Of a stretch of DNA of 64,000 bases, positions 17,205 through 26,846 are shown piece after piece. The stretch comes from Candidatus Nitricoxidireducens bremensis. GTDB taxonomy: Bacteria > Pseudomonadota > Gammaproteobacteria > Burkholderiales > Rhodocyclaceae. The stretch lies in NCBI GenBank assembly GCA_030247725.1, contig JAOTRT010000004.1:1-64000 (forward strand). Direction: 5' to 3'. The notes below the pieces were generated by a model. The model was not told the origin of the DNA. It saw only the letters and a list, made by a program, of their open reading frames with translations, and made no database searches. The translations under genes were made by a program, and so were the position numbers. The stretch's first letter is position 1, and every line of letters starts with the position of its first letter.

Positions 17205-19906
17205 CCCGCTTCTGGCGCGCGTGGCTGGCGGCGGCCCTCCTGGCGGCCACCGCAGTCGCCGCCGCACCCGTCGCCGTGGACTCGGCAACCAAGCTGCCGC
17301 TGGCCGCCCAGGTGGAGATACTGGCCGATCCCGACGCCGCCATGGACATCGAGGCGGTCCGTCGCGCCCGGCAGGACGGCCGTTTCGCGCCGCTGGCGCA
17401 GGCCCATCCCAGCCTCGGCTATCGCGCCGGGGCCACCTGGGCCCATTTCTCCCTTGCCAACCCGACGGCCCAGCGCCAGGAGCGCTGGCTGGAAGTCCGC
17501 GGCGCCTATCAGGAATCCTGCACGCTCCATGTGGATACCGGCACCGGCGGTATTGCCATCATGGCCAGCGGTGCCGTCGTCCCGGTGGCCGAGCGTCCTT
17601 TGCCTGCGCATCAGCTGCTCTTCCCGGTGGTGCTGGAGCCCGGCCGGGCGGCGGATCTCTACCTGCGCTTCAGCACCCGTACGGCGACGGTCATCGAACC
17701 CATACTGTGGCAGCCCGCCGTCTACGCCGAGGCGGAATCCGTCCATCTGGCCTTCAAGTACCTGGCCGGCGGCACCACGTCGGTGGTCCTCGTCTTCGGC
17801 ATCCTCGCCTGGCGTCTGCGACGCCAGGTGGCCATGCTGGGCGCCGGCACCGGCGACCTCTTGCTGGTGCTGACATCCCTCGTCGTCGACGGCCTCGTCG
17901 CCGAGTGGCTGCCGTCCAACGACGCTCTCTGGCCGTCGCGTCTGGCCGGCGCCGCCATCTGCCTGGGCCTGGCCTGCCACGCCCTGTTCGCACGCCGCTT
18001 CCTCTCGACGCCGGAGCGCATGCCGGCCCTGGGGCGGGCGCTGGCCGGCCTGGCAGCGCTGCTCGCCCTGGGCGCCGCCGCCGCCCTCGCCACGGCGAAT
18101 CCACGCCCGATCAACGGCTTCGTCATGCCGCTGGCCTTCGGCCTTTTCAGCCTGCTGGTCGCCGTGGCGGCCTGGCGCGGCCTGCCCAATGCCCGCCGCT
18201 ACCTAGCGGCCTGGGGCCTGCTCTGGGGCGTGGTCATGCTGCGGGCCTTCCAACAACAGGGGGCGCTGCGCGACCTGCCCCTGCCGGCCGACCTGCCCTA
18301 CGCCGGTTTCGTTGCCTCGGCGCTGCTGCTCGCCTACGCCATGCACCGGGACATCGAATCCCTGCAGGAAAACGCCGACACGGCCATGGACCGGCTGCTG
18401 GCCTCCCAGATCGGCGAGCAGGAGCGGCTGGCCGCCGCCGTGGACGCCCGCACGCGGGAACTGCGGGAGGCCATCAGCGCCGCGGAAACCGGCAACCGCG
18501 CCATGTCGGCCTTCCTGTCCACCATGAGCCACGAGGCACGCACCTCGCTCCACACCATCCTCGGCTATGCCCGCCTGCTGCGGGCAGGCGCCGCGGGCGA
18601 ATCGGACACCCGGCTCGGCATCATCGAAAACAGCGGCCGGCAGCTGCTGCGCCTCATCAACGACATCATCGACTTCGGCCGCGGCCAGGCCGGCGCCGTT
18701 ACCCTGCATCCGGAACCCATGTCCCTGGCGGCCCTGGCCGACCACCTGGACGGCAGCAGCCGTCTATTGGCAGCGGAACGGGAAAACCATTTCGCCATCG
18801 ACCTCACGACCGATCTCCCCGCCGCCGTTGAGGGCGACGAGCAACGCCTCGCCCAGGTGCTGCAGAACCTGATCACCAATGCCTGCAAGTTCACCGCCGG
18901 CGGCGATATCCGGCTCTCCATCTATCGGCAGGCGGCGCCTGAGACGGTGGATGGCGTCACCTGGCACACCATCGGCTTCCGCGTCGAGGATACCGGCAGC
19001 GGCATTCCGCCCCAGGACCAGGAGCGGGTTTTCGACCCCTTCTTCCGCGTCGGCGATGCCCAGCGGCAGCCCGGAGTCGGCCTCGGCCTCGCCATCGCGC
19101 GCCAGATCGTGCGGGCGATGGGGAGCGACATCACGCTCACCAGCACCCCCGGGCAGGGCAGCAGCTTCAGCTTCGCCGTACGGCTCAAGCAGGCACCCGA
19201 ACACGAGCTGTTGCCGGCCCTGCCCGTCCAGGCCCCCATCGCCGGCCTCCAGGGGCGACGGCGCACCTTCCTCGTCGCCGACGACATCGCCGTCAACCGG
19301 ATATTCCTCAGGGAGTTGCTGGGCAGTTGGGGCATCGGCGTCATGGAGGCGCGGAACGGCGCCGAGGCGCTGGCGATCTGCCTGTCCGGCGCGACGCTGC
19401 CCGATGCGCTGCTGGTGGACCAGTTCATGCCCGAAATGGACGGCTGGAGCCTGTTGCGCGCCCTCCGCCAGACGCCCCGGCTTCAGGAACTGCCCATCTT
19501 CCTGATTTCGGCGGCCCAGCCCCAGCGCCCCGAAGACCTCCCGGCGGATGTGGACTTCGATGGCATGCTGATGAAGCCCCTCGACCAGATCGCCCTGGCC
19601 CGCATGCTTGAAGAATGCCTCGGCATCGCCTGGATACGCAACGAAGGGCCGGAGGCGAACACCGAGGCCGGAGCCCTCGTCCTGCCCGGCCCGGCAGAAA
19701 TCGGCGAAATGATCGACATGCTCGCCCTCGGACAGGTGCTCGCCATCGAGGAATGGGCCGAGGCCCTGGCCCAGGCCCAACCGGAGTTCCGTACTTTCGC
19801 CCAGGAGGTCAAGCGGCTTTGTGCCACCGTGGACCTCCCCAGGCTATGGAAACTCGCCAGCCTGGCCGCTGAAAAAGACAAAACCAACGATGAAACAGTG
19901 GGTTAA
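17201..19906 (+). CDS. Hybrid sensor histidine kinase with 7TMR-DISM sensor
   Basis: This 901-residue membrane kinase begins with a signal-like segment, then a periplasmic beta-rich 7TMR-DISMED2-type domain (about residues 30-165). Seven transmembrane segments (about 180-385) and a short coiled coil follow. The HisKA domain has the phospho-acceptor His in MSHEARTSL, and the ATPase domain has NLITNACKF, DTGSGIPP and GVGLGLAIAR. A C-terminal receiver has Asp in LLVDQFMPEMDGW. The TTG start at 17201 overlaps the regulator stop and follows GGGAG. Such sensors often bind carbohydrate-like or small extracellular ligands; the ligand here is unknown. Confidence 0.9.
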   Translation: MTRFWRAWLAAALLAATAVAAAPVAVDSATKLPLAAQVEILADPDAAMDIEAVRRARQDGRFAPLAQAHPSLGYRAGATWAHFSLANPTAQRQERWLEVRGAYQESCTLHVDTGTGGIAIMASGAVVPVAERPLPAHQLLFPVVLEPGRAADLYLRFSTRTATVIEPILWQPAVYAEAESVHLAFKYLAGGTTSVVLVFGILAWRLRRQVAMLGAGTGDLLLVLTSLVVDGLVAEWLPSNDALWPSRLAGAAICLGLACHALFARRFLSTPERMPALGRALAGLAALLALGAAAALATANPRPINGFVMPLAFGLFSLLVAVAAWRGLPNARRYLAAWGLLWGVVMLRAFQQQGALRDLPLPADLPYAGFVASALLLAYAMHRDIESLQENADTAMDRLLASQIGEQERLAAAVDARTRELREAISAAETGNRAMSAFLSTMSHEARTSLHTILGYARLLRAGAAGESDTRLGIIENSGRQLLRLINDIIDFGRGQAGAVTLHPEPMSLAALADHLDGSSRLLAAERENHFAIDLTTDLPAAVEGDEQRLAQVLQNLITNACKFTAGGDIRLSIYRQAAPETVDGVTWHTIGFRVEDTGSGIPPQDQERVFDPFFRVGDAQRQPGVGLGLAIARQIVRAMGSDITLTSTPGQGSSFSFAVRLKQAPEHELLPALPVQAPIAGLQGRRRTFLVADDIAVNRIFLRELLGSWGIGVMEARNGAEALAICLSGATLPDALLVDQFMPEMDGWSLLRALRQTPRLQELPIFLISAAQPQRPEDLPADVDFDGMLMKPLDQIALARMLEECLGIAWIRNEGPEANTEAGALVLPGPAEIGEMIDMLALGQVLAIEEWAEALAQAQPEFRTFAQEVKRLCATVDLPRLWKLASLAAEKDKTNDETVG

Positions 19907-19944
19907 CCTCAGGCCAGCGTGGACCATCGTTTGCATTTCCCATC

Positions 19945-19978
19945 TATCCAATTGAAAAAAAACAAAATTAATTGGATA
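19945..19978. repeat. AT-rich perfect inverted repeat upstream of nrdJ
   Basis: A 9-base arm TATCCAATT (19945-19953) is repeated inverted as AATTGGATA (19970-19978) around an A-rich 16-base centre. It lies in an unusually AT-rich 283-base gap between the hybrid kinase and nrdJ. It has no T-tract after it, so it does not look like a standard terminator. It could be a regulator operator. Confidence 0.5.
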
Positions 19979-20080
19979 AGGGCAGACGAAATATGCCGGA
20001 AAAATTCCCCTTCCCTGTATTCAAGGCTTCAATAAGCTGATTTTTCGGCGCTTTCTTGGGTCGCCAATATTCCTTCCGAC

Positions 20081-20118
20081 CTACTATATATAGTGGCATG
20101 CGCCTTGCTGCGACACTA
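20081..20118 (+). promoter_or_regulatory. NrdR-box-like operator upstream of nrdJ
   Basis: The palindrome CTACTATATATAGTGG at 20081-20096 agrees with the known NrdR box (ACACTATATATAGTGT) at 13 of 16 positions by eye. Starting exactly 32 bases downstream, at 20113-20118, is ACACTA, an exact left half-box. NrdR boxes typically occur as pairs about 31-32 bases apart. NrdR represses ribonucleotide reductase genes according to the ATP/dATP balance, so this fits the nrdJ gene 72 bases downstream of the second half-site. The second box is degenerate in its right half. Confidence 0.65.
20094..20109 (+). promoter_or_regulatory. Sigma-54-type -24/-12 promoter candidate
   Basis: TGGCATGCGCCTTGCT matches the sigma-54 consensus TGGCACRNNNNTTGCW at all defined positions except one (T for C at position 6), with the required 10-base spacing between GG and GC. 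It sits between the two NrdR-like sites upstream of nrdJ. No good sigma-70 -35/-10 pair was seen there. This is sequence match only; a chance match is possible. Confidence 0.35.
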
Positions 20119-20189
20119 GCAATTTTTTCAACCTGTTGTTTTTAAAAGGATGCAGAATTTTTTGCTTCCCATGATTTGGAGGTAGAGGT

Positions 20190-23123
20190 ATGCTTCCGCG
20201 CTCAATTTCCATCCTTTCTTCGGACACAAACATGACAACAGAAACGAAGCAGACCGAGGAACAACTTAATAATCAACATATTGGCCAACTCGGCCTATTA
20301 CTTCCGCAGGAAATCTCGGGGGAGGTCCTGCTGGAGAAATATGCCAAGGGCAATGAAAGGGACGTCCGCGACGTCCGTAGCCGCGTCGCCCGCGCCCTGG
20401 CCGCCGTCGAGGCGGAAGACAAGCGCGCCTTCTGGGAGGCGAAATTCCTCGAAGCCCAGGAAAACGGCTTCGTCCCCGCCGGCCGCATCAACTCCGCCGC
20501 CGGCACCGATCTGTGCGCCACCCTGATCAACTGCTTCGTGCAGCCCGTCGGCGACTCCATCTCCGACATGGTGGACGGCCGCCCCGGCATATACACCGCC
20601 CTCTCCCAGGCCGCCGAAACCATGCGCCGGGGCGGCGGCGTCGGCTACGACTTCTCGTCCATCCGCCCCGTCGGCGCCCACGTCAAGGGCACCCAGTCCC
20701 GCGCCTCCGGTCCCGTCTCCTACATGCGTGTCTTCGACCGCTCCTGCGAGACCGTCGAATCCGCCGGCTCCCGCCGCGGCGCCCAGATGGGCGTGCTGCG
20801 CTGCGACCATCCGGACATCGAGGAATTCATCCACGCCAAGGACCACGGCGACCTCACCAACTTCAACATCTCCATCGGCGTCACCGACGAATTCATGCGC
20901 GCCGTCGAAGCCGACGGCGAGGTGGAACTGACCCACAAGGCCTCACCCTCGGCCGACATCATGGCCGCCGGCGCCTACCAGCGCGACGACGGCCTCTGGG
21001 TCTATCGCAAGGTGCGCGCCCGCGAGCTGTGGGACCAGGTCATGCGCTCGACCTACGACCACGCCGAGCCGGGCATCCTGTTCATCGACCGCATGAACAA
21101 GGACAACAACCTCAACTACTGCGAGACCATCGAGGCGACGAACCCCTGCGCCGAGCAGCCCCTGCCGCCCTACGGCTGCTGCTGCCTGGGTTCCATCAAC
21201 CTCACCAAGTACGTAAAGAACGCCTTCACGGAACGGGCCGAATTCGACTATCAGGGCTTCGGCCGCACCATCGAGATCTCGGTGCGCATGCTCGACAACG
21301 TCCTCGACGTCACCCACTGGCCTCTGGAGCAACAGCAGGACGAAGCCCGCGCCAAGCGCCGCGTCGGCCTGGGCTTCACCGGTCTCGGCGACGCCCTCAT
21401 CATGCTGCGCCAGAAGTACGACACCCCCGAGGCGCGCGAGCTGGCGACGAAGATTTCCGACTTCATGCGCGACCGGGCCTACCTGGCTTCGGTGGAACTC
21501 GCCACCGAGCGCGGCGCCTTCCCGCTGTTCAACGCCGACCTCTACCTGTCGGGCGGCAACTTCGCCTCGCGTCTGCCCAGCGAAGTGAAGGAGAAGATCC
21601 GCAAGCACGGCATCCGCAACTCCCATCTGCTGTCCATCGCCCCCACCGGCACGATCTCCCTGGCCTTCGCCGACAACGCCTCCAACGGCATCGAGCCGCC
21701 CTTCTCCTGGACCTACACGCGCAAGAAGCGCATGGCCGACGGCACCCACAAGGAATACGCGGTCGAGGACTACGCCTGGCGCCTTTACAAGCACCTGGGC
21801 GGCGACACGTCCAAGCTGCCGGACTACTTCGTCACCGCCCTGGAGATTTCCGCCCAGGCCCACAAGGACATGGTGGCGGCCGTCGCCCCCTGCATCGACA
21901 CCGCCATTTCCAAGACGGTAAACGTGCCCGCCGACTATCCCTACACCGAGTTCGAGGACCTCTACCTGACCGCCTGGAAGGCCGGTCTCAAGGGCCTCGC
22001 CACCTACCGGCCCAACGCCGTGCTGGGTTCGGTGCTGTCGGTGGATTCCGGCGCCCAGAACAACACCCAGAAACAACCCCAGGACGTGACGCTGGACGGC
22101 GCCAACAAGCGCCTGTCCATCGGCGCCCTGCCGGCCCCGGTGCTCGCCAGCCTGCGCTGGCCCGGCCGCCCGCGCCTGCATGAGGGCAACACCTCCTGGA
22201 CCTACATGATCGAAACGCCCCACGGCGAGTTCGCCCTGTTCGTCGGCCAGATCGAGAACGGCATGGGCCGCAACGTGCCCTTCGAAATCTGGGTCAACGG
22301 CGTCGAACAGCCCCGCGGCCTCGGTGCCGTGGCCAAGACGCTCTCCATGGACATGCGCGCCAACGACAAAGCCTGGCTCAAGCTCAAGCTCGACGCCCTC
22401 GCCTCCACCGTCGGCGAAGAGCCCTTCGAGATTCCCTTCCCGCCCCACGGCGAGCTGCGGGTGGTGCCGGGCGCCGTCTCGGCCATGGCTCAGGTGATCC
22501 GCTACCGCTGCGAGCAGATGGGCGCCTTCGAGGGCGACGGCCCGACCCCCGTGCTGGACGCCATGTTCTCCCGCGACGAGCCGAAGACGGGCACCGACGG
22601 CACCCTGTCCTGGACGGTGGACATCGTGAACCCGGCCTCCCGCGAGGAGTTCGTCCTCGGCCTCAAGGAGATCACCCTGCCCGACGGCGTCACCCGTCCC
22701 TACTCGGCCTGGCTCTCGGGCAACTATCCGCGCGCCCTCGACGGCCTGACCAAGCTGCTGTCGCTGGACATGCGCGTCATGGACCCGGCCTGGATCGGCA
22801 TGAAGCTGCGCAAGCTGACCAACTACCCGGAACCCCTCGGCGGCTTCATGGCCTTCGTCCCCGGCACGCGGCGCCAGCAGCACTGGCCCTCCACCGTGGC
22901 CTACCTGGCGCGCCTCATCATGCATCGCTACGCCATGCTCGGCATCCTCGACGAGAACGGCTACCCGACGCGGGAAATGGGCATCCTGGAAACCCCGCGC
23001 GAGCGCGGCGAGGTCAAGGTGCAGCAGGGCTCCCTGTGCGCCGAGTGCGGCAACATGACCGTGATCCGCAAGGACGGCTGCGACTTCTGCACCGCCTGCG
23101 GCGCCGTCGGCAGCTGCGGCTGA
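20190..23123 (+). CDS. nrdJ: Adenosylcobalamin-dependent (class II) ribonucleotide reductase
   Basis: NrdJ (977 residues) makes deoxyribonucleotides using a radical generated from coenzyme B12, with or without oxygen. Visible motifs include [11 protein letters not shown], the [17 protein letters not shown] segment with the active-site Cys, the finger-loop region [16 protein letters not shown], and a C-terminal Cys cluster ([18 protein letters not shown], then CTACG) ending in SCG, expected to act as redox-active tail and zinc site. The middle third contains two related repeats (about 655-735 and 800-890). I chose the ATG at 20190 because GGAGGT is placed 6 bases before it. The ATG at 20232 is an alternative. 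A terminator follows. Confidence 0.93.
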   Translation: MLPRSISILSSDTNMTTETKQTEEQLNNQHIGQLGLLLPQEISGEVLLEKYAKGNERDVRDVRSRVARALAAVEAEDKRAFWEAKFLEAQENGFVPAGRINSAAGTDLCATLINCFVQPVGDSISDMVDGRPGIYTALSQAAETMRRGGGVGYDFSSIRPVGAHVKGTQSRASGPVSYMRVFDRSCETVESAGSRRGAQMGVLRCDHPDIEEFIHAKDHGDLTNFNISIGVTDEFMRAVEADGEVELTHKASPSADIMAAGAYQRDDGLWVYRKVRARELWDQVMRSTYDHAEPGILFIDRMNKDNNLNYCETIEATNPCAEQPLPPYGCCCLGSINLTKYVKNAFTERAEFDYQGFGRTIEISVRMLDNVLDVTHWPLEQQQDEARAKRRVGLGFTGLGDALIMLRQKYDTPEARELATKISDFMRDRAYLASVELATERGAFPLFNADLYLSGGNFASRLPSEVKEKIRKHGIRNSHLLSIAPTGTISLAFADNASNGIEPPFSWTYTRKKRMADGTHKEYAVEDYAWRLYKHLGGDTSKLPDYFVTALEISAQAHKDMVAAVAPCIDTAISKTVNVPADYPYTEFEDLYLTAWKAGLKGLATYRPNAVLGSVLSVDSGAQNNTQKQPQDVTLDGANKRLSIGALPAPVLASLRWPGRPRLHEGNTSWTYMIETPHGEFALFVGQIENGMGRNVPFEIWVNGVEQPRGLGAVAKTLSMDMRANDKAWLKLKLDALASTVGEEPFEIPFPPHGELRVVPGAVSAMAQVIRYRCEQMGAFEGDGPTPVLDAMFSRDEPKTGTDGTLSWTVDIVNPASREEFVLGLKEITLPDGVTRPYSAWLSGNYPRALDGLTKLLSLDMRVMDPAWIGMKLRKLTNYPEPLGGFMAFVPGTRRQQHWPSTVAYLARLIMHRYAMLGILDENGYPTREMGILETPRERGEVKVQQGSLCAECGNMTVIRKDGCDFCTACGAVGSCG

Positions 23124-23167
23124 ACGCCGGCAGAACCTTATCCCACTTTATCGGCGGGGCACGACCG

Positions 23168-23200
23168 AAAGCCCCGACAGCATGCTGTCGGGGCTTTTTT
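23168..23200. terminator. Strong bidirectional intrinsic terminator
   Basis: A perfect palindromic stem (GCCCCGACAG / CTGTCGGGGC) with a 4-base CATG centre at 23171-23194 is followed by six T and preceded by AAA. It lies 45 bases after the nrdJ stop. It should end nrdJ transcription, and the A-tract on the other side could also terminate the minus-strand gene at 23284. Confidence 0.92.
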
Positions 23201-23283
23201 CTGTCCGTCGGCCCCCTGAATGGAAATCCAATGGCCGCCCGCAAGATGGCGGGATTCGGCTGCGGAAATCGGATCGGTCGAAT

Positions 23284-23559
23284 CTAGAAAAGGCTGGCGA
23301 CGACGAAGCGGTCGCGGGCGGCGAGCTTTTCGAGACCACGGGAGACTTCCAGGGAAGCCCCCCATTTCATGACGTGGGACAGGAAGGTGGTGAGGGCGAG
23401 GGGGAGCGCATAGCCGGTCTCGGTCCACTCCGCGCGGAACTCGCTGAAGGGCACCGTACGTGCCGACAGCTTGCCGCTCTTCATCGGCACCAGGGTTACC
23501 TTGATGCCGTCGTTGCGAATCACGATGGCCGTCGTTCGGCCGCGGTTGATGACGACCAT
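23284..23559 (-). CDS. Conserved-looking small protein of unknown function
   Basis: This 91-residue protein is basic and has no motif I recognise. The first half is beta-rich (RGRTTAIVIRNDGIKVTLVP) and the second half looks helical. No signal peptide or membrane segment is convincing. The ATG at 23559 is preceded by AAGGGG at proper spacing, and codon use resembles its neighbours, so it is probably real. It sits alone between the nrdJ terminator and the divergent GGDEF gene. Confidence 0.6.
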   Translation of the reverse strand: MVVINRGRTTAIVIRNDGIKVTLVPMKSGKLSARTVPFSEFRAEWTETGYALPLALTTFLSHVMKWGASLEVSRGLEKLAARDRFVVASLF

Positions 23560-23710
23560 GTTTCCCCTTGATCGTTCCCTGACATGCCTTTGTTTATCGG
23601 CAGGGCAAAGCGAAACTTGAGTACGCACCCGCGGTCGAACGGGAGCTGCCGCGAGAACGGCCGCCTGCCGGAAAAACCTCATCCTGCAAGCGAATCCAGC
23701 CGGTGACTGG

Positions 23711-23719
23711 TGCTAGAAT
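23711..23719 (+). promoter_or_regulatory. Extended -10 promoter element
   Basis: TGCTAGAAT at 23711-23719 fits an extended -10 element (TGnTAnAAT-like) about 110 bases before the GGDEF gene. A clear -35 is missing, as is common for extended -10 promoters. A similar GCTAGAATCGG occurs just before cheR (1480-1490). Confidence 0.35.
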
Positions 23720-23828
23720 CGGTCGCTTTCGCCTTCCGGCCGCAGCCTTGGCGCCGGCAGCCCAAGAAGACAATTTGCTTCCGTGCACCCGACCCGCGTG
23801 CGGAACGACGACAAACCAGACAGGCACC

Positions 23829-25016
23829 ATGACGCACTCCTTGCAGCAGATCTGGCATCAGGCATGGACTTCGGTCCTGGTCGAAATGAGCGACCAGGAA
23901 CTGCGCTGGCTGCTGAGCGCGCGTCACCACATCTCGCTGCTGCAGAAGCGCCGGACGACCATGATCGTCTCCCGCGTGCGCCTCGTCGCCGGTCTGTTCG
24001 CCCTGCTGACGCCCCTCTGGATCGTCGTGGACATCGCCGCCTTCCCGCGCGAAGTCTGGCTGCCGCTGGTGCTGGCACGCATCGCCGCCACCGTCGCCTT
24101 CGCCCTCATCACCCTCATGGCCCACCGCATGACGAACATGCGGGACGCCTACCGTACCCTGGCATTGCTGTTCGCCGTGCCGACGGCCTTCTTCCTGTTC
24201 TCCTACCAGCACATGTCCCAGTTCCAGCTGCACGGCATGCAGGCGGCCTTCTCGACGGGCTACGCCTTCCTGCCCTTCGTCATGCTGGCCGGACTGTCGA
24301 TCTTCCCGCTGACGCTGCTGGAAAACATCGCCTTCATCTCGCCGCTGATGATCATGCAGGGCATGGCCGGCTACATGCGCCTGCCCATCCTCGACTGGCC
24401 GACCTTCGCCGCCTCCTTCTGGCTGATGATGCTGATCGCCGGCGTCTCGGTGCTGGCGGGGCTTTCCCAGCTCGCCTTCATCATCGTGCTGGTGCGCGAG
24501 GCGATCCGCGACAACATGACGGGCTGCTTCTCGCGCCAGAGCGGCGAGGAACTGCTGGACCTGCAGTTCATCCTCTCCAAGCGCAGCGACAATCCCCTCA
24601 CCGTGGCCTTCGTGGACCTGGACCATTTCAAGCAGGTCAACGACCGCTTCGGCCACGACGCCGGCGACAAGGTGCTCATCAGCGCATCCGACGCCATCAA
24701 GGAACAGTTGCGCATGGGCGACATGCTGGCGCGCTGGGGCGGCGAGGAATTCATCCTCATCATGCCGAACACCACGGCACCGATGGCTTGCAAGGCCATC
24801 GAACGGGTGCGCGCCTCGGGCTTCGGCCAGCGCCCCGACGGCACGCCGGTGACGGCCTCCATCGGCATCGCGGAGCGCAGCCGCGACGGTGTCGAGGACT
24901 GGCGCCAACTCGTGGAACTCGCCGACAGCCGCATGTACGAGGCCAAGCAGTCGGGCCGCGACCGCATCGTCGGCTGCAGCGAACTCACGGCGGAACCGGC
25001 GCCGGCCGCGGCCTGA
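23829..25016 (+). CDS. Membrane-anchored diguanylate cyclase (GGDEF)
   Basis: The 395-residue protein begins with a cytoplasmic ~45-residue segment, followed by about six transmembrane helices (residues ~45-225) that resemble a MASE-type integral sensor. A GGDEF domain (about 230-385) contains FVDLDHFKQVND and the active site RWGGEEFILI, with an RMGD inhibitory site five residues before it. It would make c-di-GMP from two GTP at the membrane. The gene ends 21 bases before the convergent CBS-PAS-GGDEF gene. The signal sensed is unknown. Confidence 0.88.
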   Translation: MTHSLQQIWHQAWTSVLVEMSDQELRWLLSARHHISLLQKRRTTMIVSRVRLVAGLFALLTPLWIVVDIAAFPREVWLPLVLARIAATVAFALITLMAHRMTNMRDAYRTLALLFAVPTAFFLFSYQHMSQFQLHGMQAAFSTGYAFLPFVMLAGLSIFPLTLLENIAFISPLMIMQGMAGYMRLPILDWPTFAASFWLMMLIAGVSVLAGLSQLAFIIVLVREAIRDNMTGCFSRQSGEELLDLQFILSKRSDNPLTVAFVDLDHFKQVNDRFGHDAGDKVLISASDAIKEQLRMGDMLARWGGEEFILIMPNTTAPMACKAIERVRASGFGQRPDGTPVTASIGIAERSRDGVEDWRQLVELADSRMYEAKQSGRDRIVGCSELTAEPAPAAA

Positions 25017-25037
25017 GCCACGGCCGCCCGGCCGTCT

Positions 25038-26807
25038 TCAAGACGCTGGGCGGCAGGCCGGCAAGCCCGAAAAGAACCGATAGGCGCTGCTGGCATCGGC
25101 CTTGGCCTGGTACATGGCCGTATCGGCATGGCGCACCAGTTCGTCCGGCTCCGTACCGTGGTCGGGGTAGATACTGATGCCGACACTGGTGGATACCCGC
25201 AACTCCCGTCCCTCGAAGCTGATCGCTTGTCCGACGGCATCGACGATCTTGTCCACCACGGGAACCGCATCGGCGGCGCAACCCAACTCCTCCAGCAGGA
25301 TGATGAACTCGTCGCCGCCGAGGCGCGACACCGTGTCCTCGGCCCGCACGCAGCCGATCAGGCGCTGGGCAACCGCCTTCAGGGTGTGGTCGCCGGCTTC
25401 GTGGCCGAGGGTGTCGTTGATGATCTTGAAGTCGTTGAGGTCGAGGAAGATCACCGCCAGCTTCCTGCCGTTGCGGTGGGCATGGGGGATCGCCCGCAGC
25501 AGGCGGTCCCGCAGCAGGCTGCGGTTGGACAGGCCGGTGAGGGCATCGTGCTGGGCGAGGAAGCGCATCTGTTCCTCGGCGGCCTTGCGCGTCGTGAAAT
25601 CGGTGAATACGGCGACGTAGTTGGTGATGCGGCCGTCGCCGTCGCGCACGGCGTTGATGGTCAGCCATTCGACGTAGACCTCGCCGTTCTTGCGGCGATT
25701 GCAGATCTCCCCCTGCCAGTAGCCGGTCGTATCGAGGGCCCGGTACATCTGGCGGTAGAACTCCGCATCGTGGCGCCCGGAGGCCAGCAGCGACGGCGTC
25801 CGGCCGATCACGTCCGCCGACGTATAGCCGGTGATGCGCGTGAACGCCGGGTTCACGGATTCGATGACGTAGTCGGCGTCCGTCACCAGGATGCCCTCGA
25901 AGGTGCTCTCGAAGGCCTTCGCCGCCAGCCGCAGATGATGGTTCGAGGCGGCCAGACGCTGCTCGCTTTCCCGCAGCGCCTCCCGCAGGTGGTGCACGTA
26001 CTCGTGTTCGATATTGGCAAGGATGTCGGCGAAGGTCATGAGGCCGAGCAGTTCGCCGTCCTCGCCGGTGACGCCGAGGTGGCGGATCTGGCGTTCCACG
26101 AAGAGCTTGCGGGCATGGAACAGGCTGGCGTTCACCGGCAGCGTGATGAGCGGATAGCTCGCCGCATCGGCCGCTGCCGCCGCCACATTGCCGCTACCGA
26201 GCAGGCGCACGACGTCGCGTTCGGTGAGGATGCCGGGGCCCCGCTGCGGACAGTTCACGATGACGGCGTCGAGGCGCTCCTGGCGCATCTGGCGGATGGC
26301 CGCCGCGAGAGGCAGGCCACCGGCGACGACGGAATGCCGCTGGCTGAACACGGAGGCGATCTCCCGCAGGGCGATGTAGTACTCGATCCCCTGGTTGATG
26401 ACGATGTCCGACTGGGAGACGATGCCGCGCCGCTCGCCACGGCCGTCCACCACCAGGAAATGACGCACCTTCTCCTCGCGGAAGCGCAGGGCGGCCTCGC
26501 CGATGCCGGTATCGATAGCCAGCGTCTTCACGGGTGAGGACATGGAACGGGCGACGGGAACGGTGCCGACGGCCGGATCGGCGATATCCAGGTCCAGCGC
26601 ATCCTGCTCCGTCCAGATGCCGACGATCCGGCCCTGGTCCTCGACCAGGATGGAACTGCAGCGGGCCGCCACCATGAGGCGGGCGGCCTCGGCAACCGGC
26701 GTCTCCGGCGCGCAGCACAGCAGCGCGCCATGGAGAATGTCCCGGATCGAAATTTCGGACTGCATGGGCGCGGCGATCCTGTCGCGAATGGTGCCAGGGC
26801 GCATCAT
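25038..26807 (-). CDS. Four-CBS, PAS and GGDEF regulatory protein
   Basis: The N-terminal ~275 residues hold four CBS motifs (two Bateman modules), which usually bind adenine nucleotides. A PAS domain (about 290-410; ENRRK-like CNRRKNGEVYVEW) and a GGDEF domain with SRLGGDEFIIL and an RAED inhibitory site follow, so it is a likely diguanylate cyclase. There is no EAL domain. I annotate the ATG at 26807 (589 residues); the ATG at 26765 (575 residues) is equally possible because no clear ribosome-binding site marks either. It lies 39 bases after the cNMP-AckA-PduL gene on the same strand, so both probably share a transcript. Confidence 0.85.
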   Translation of the reverse strand: MMRPGTIRDRIAAPMQSEISIRDILHGALLCCAPETPVAEAARLMVAARCSSILVEDQGRIVGIWTEQDALDLDIADPAVGTVPVARSMSSPVKTLAIDTGIGEAALRFREEKVRHFLVVDGRGERRGIVSQSDIVINQGIEYYIALREIASVFSQRHSVVAGGLPLAAAIRQMRQERLDAVIVNCPQRGPGILTERDVVRLLGSGNVAAAAADAASYPLITLPVNASLFHARKLFVERQIRHLGVTGEDGELLGLMTFADILANIEHEYVHHLREALRESEQRLAASNHHLRLAAKAFESTFEGILVTDADYVIESVNPAFTRITGYTSADVIGRTPSLLASGRHDAEFYRQMYRALDTTGYWQGEICNRRKNGEVYVEWLTINAVRDGDGRITNYVAVFTDFTTRKAAEEQMRFLAQHDALTGLSNRSLLRDRLLRAIPHAHRNGRKLAVIFLDLNDFKIINDTLGHEAGDHTLKAVAQRLIGCVRAEDTVSRLGGDEFIILLEELGCAADAVPVVDKIVDAVGQAISFEGRELRVSTSVGISIYPDHGTEPDELVRHADTAMYQAKADASSAYRFFSGLPACRPAS

Positions 26808-26846
26808 AGTCGAGCCGCGCCGGCCTGACCAGAACGGCTGCCGAAT

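Noticed and set aside
19907..20189. Possible adenosylcobalamin riboswitch upstream of the B12-dependent reductase
   Set aside because: I looked for a B12-box-like conserved element and the usual stem pattern and saw neither; NrdR-like sites explain the region better.
22130..22925. A separate gene inside the C-terminal third of nrdJ
   Set aside because: The frame is continuous with nrdJ and carries paired internal repeats found in large NrdJ proteins; no internal start with a ribosome-binding site was seen.
23703..23828. Longer N-terminus for the membrane GGDEF protein
   Set aside because: The extension contains the candidate promoter and has no domain or ribosome-binding site, so the ATG at 23829 is preferred.
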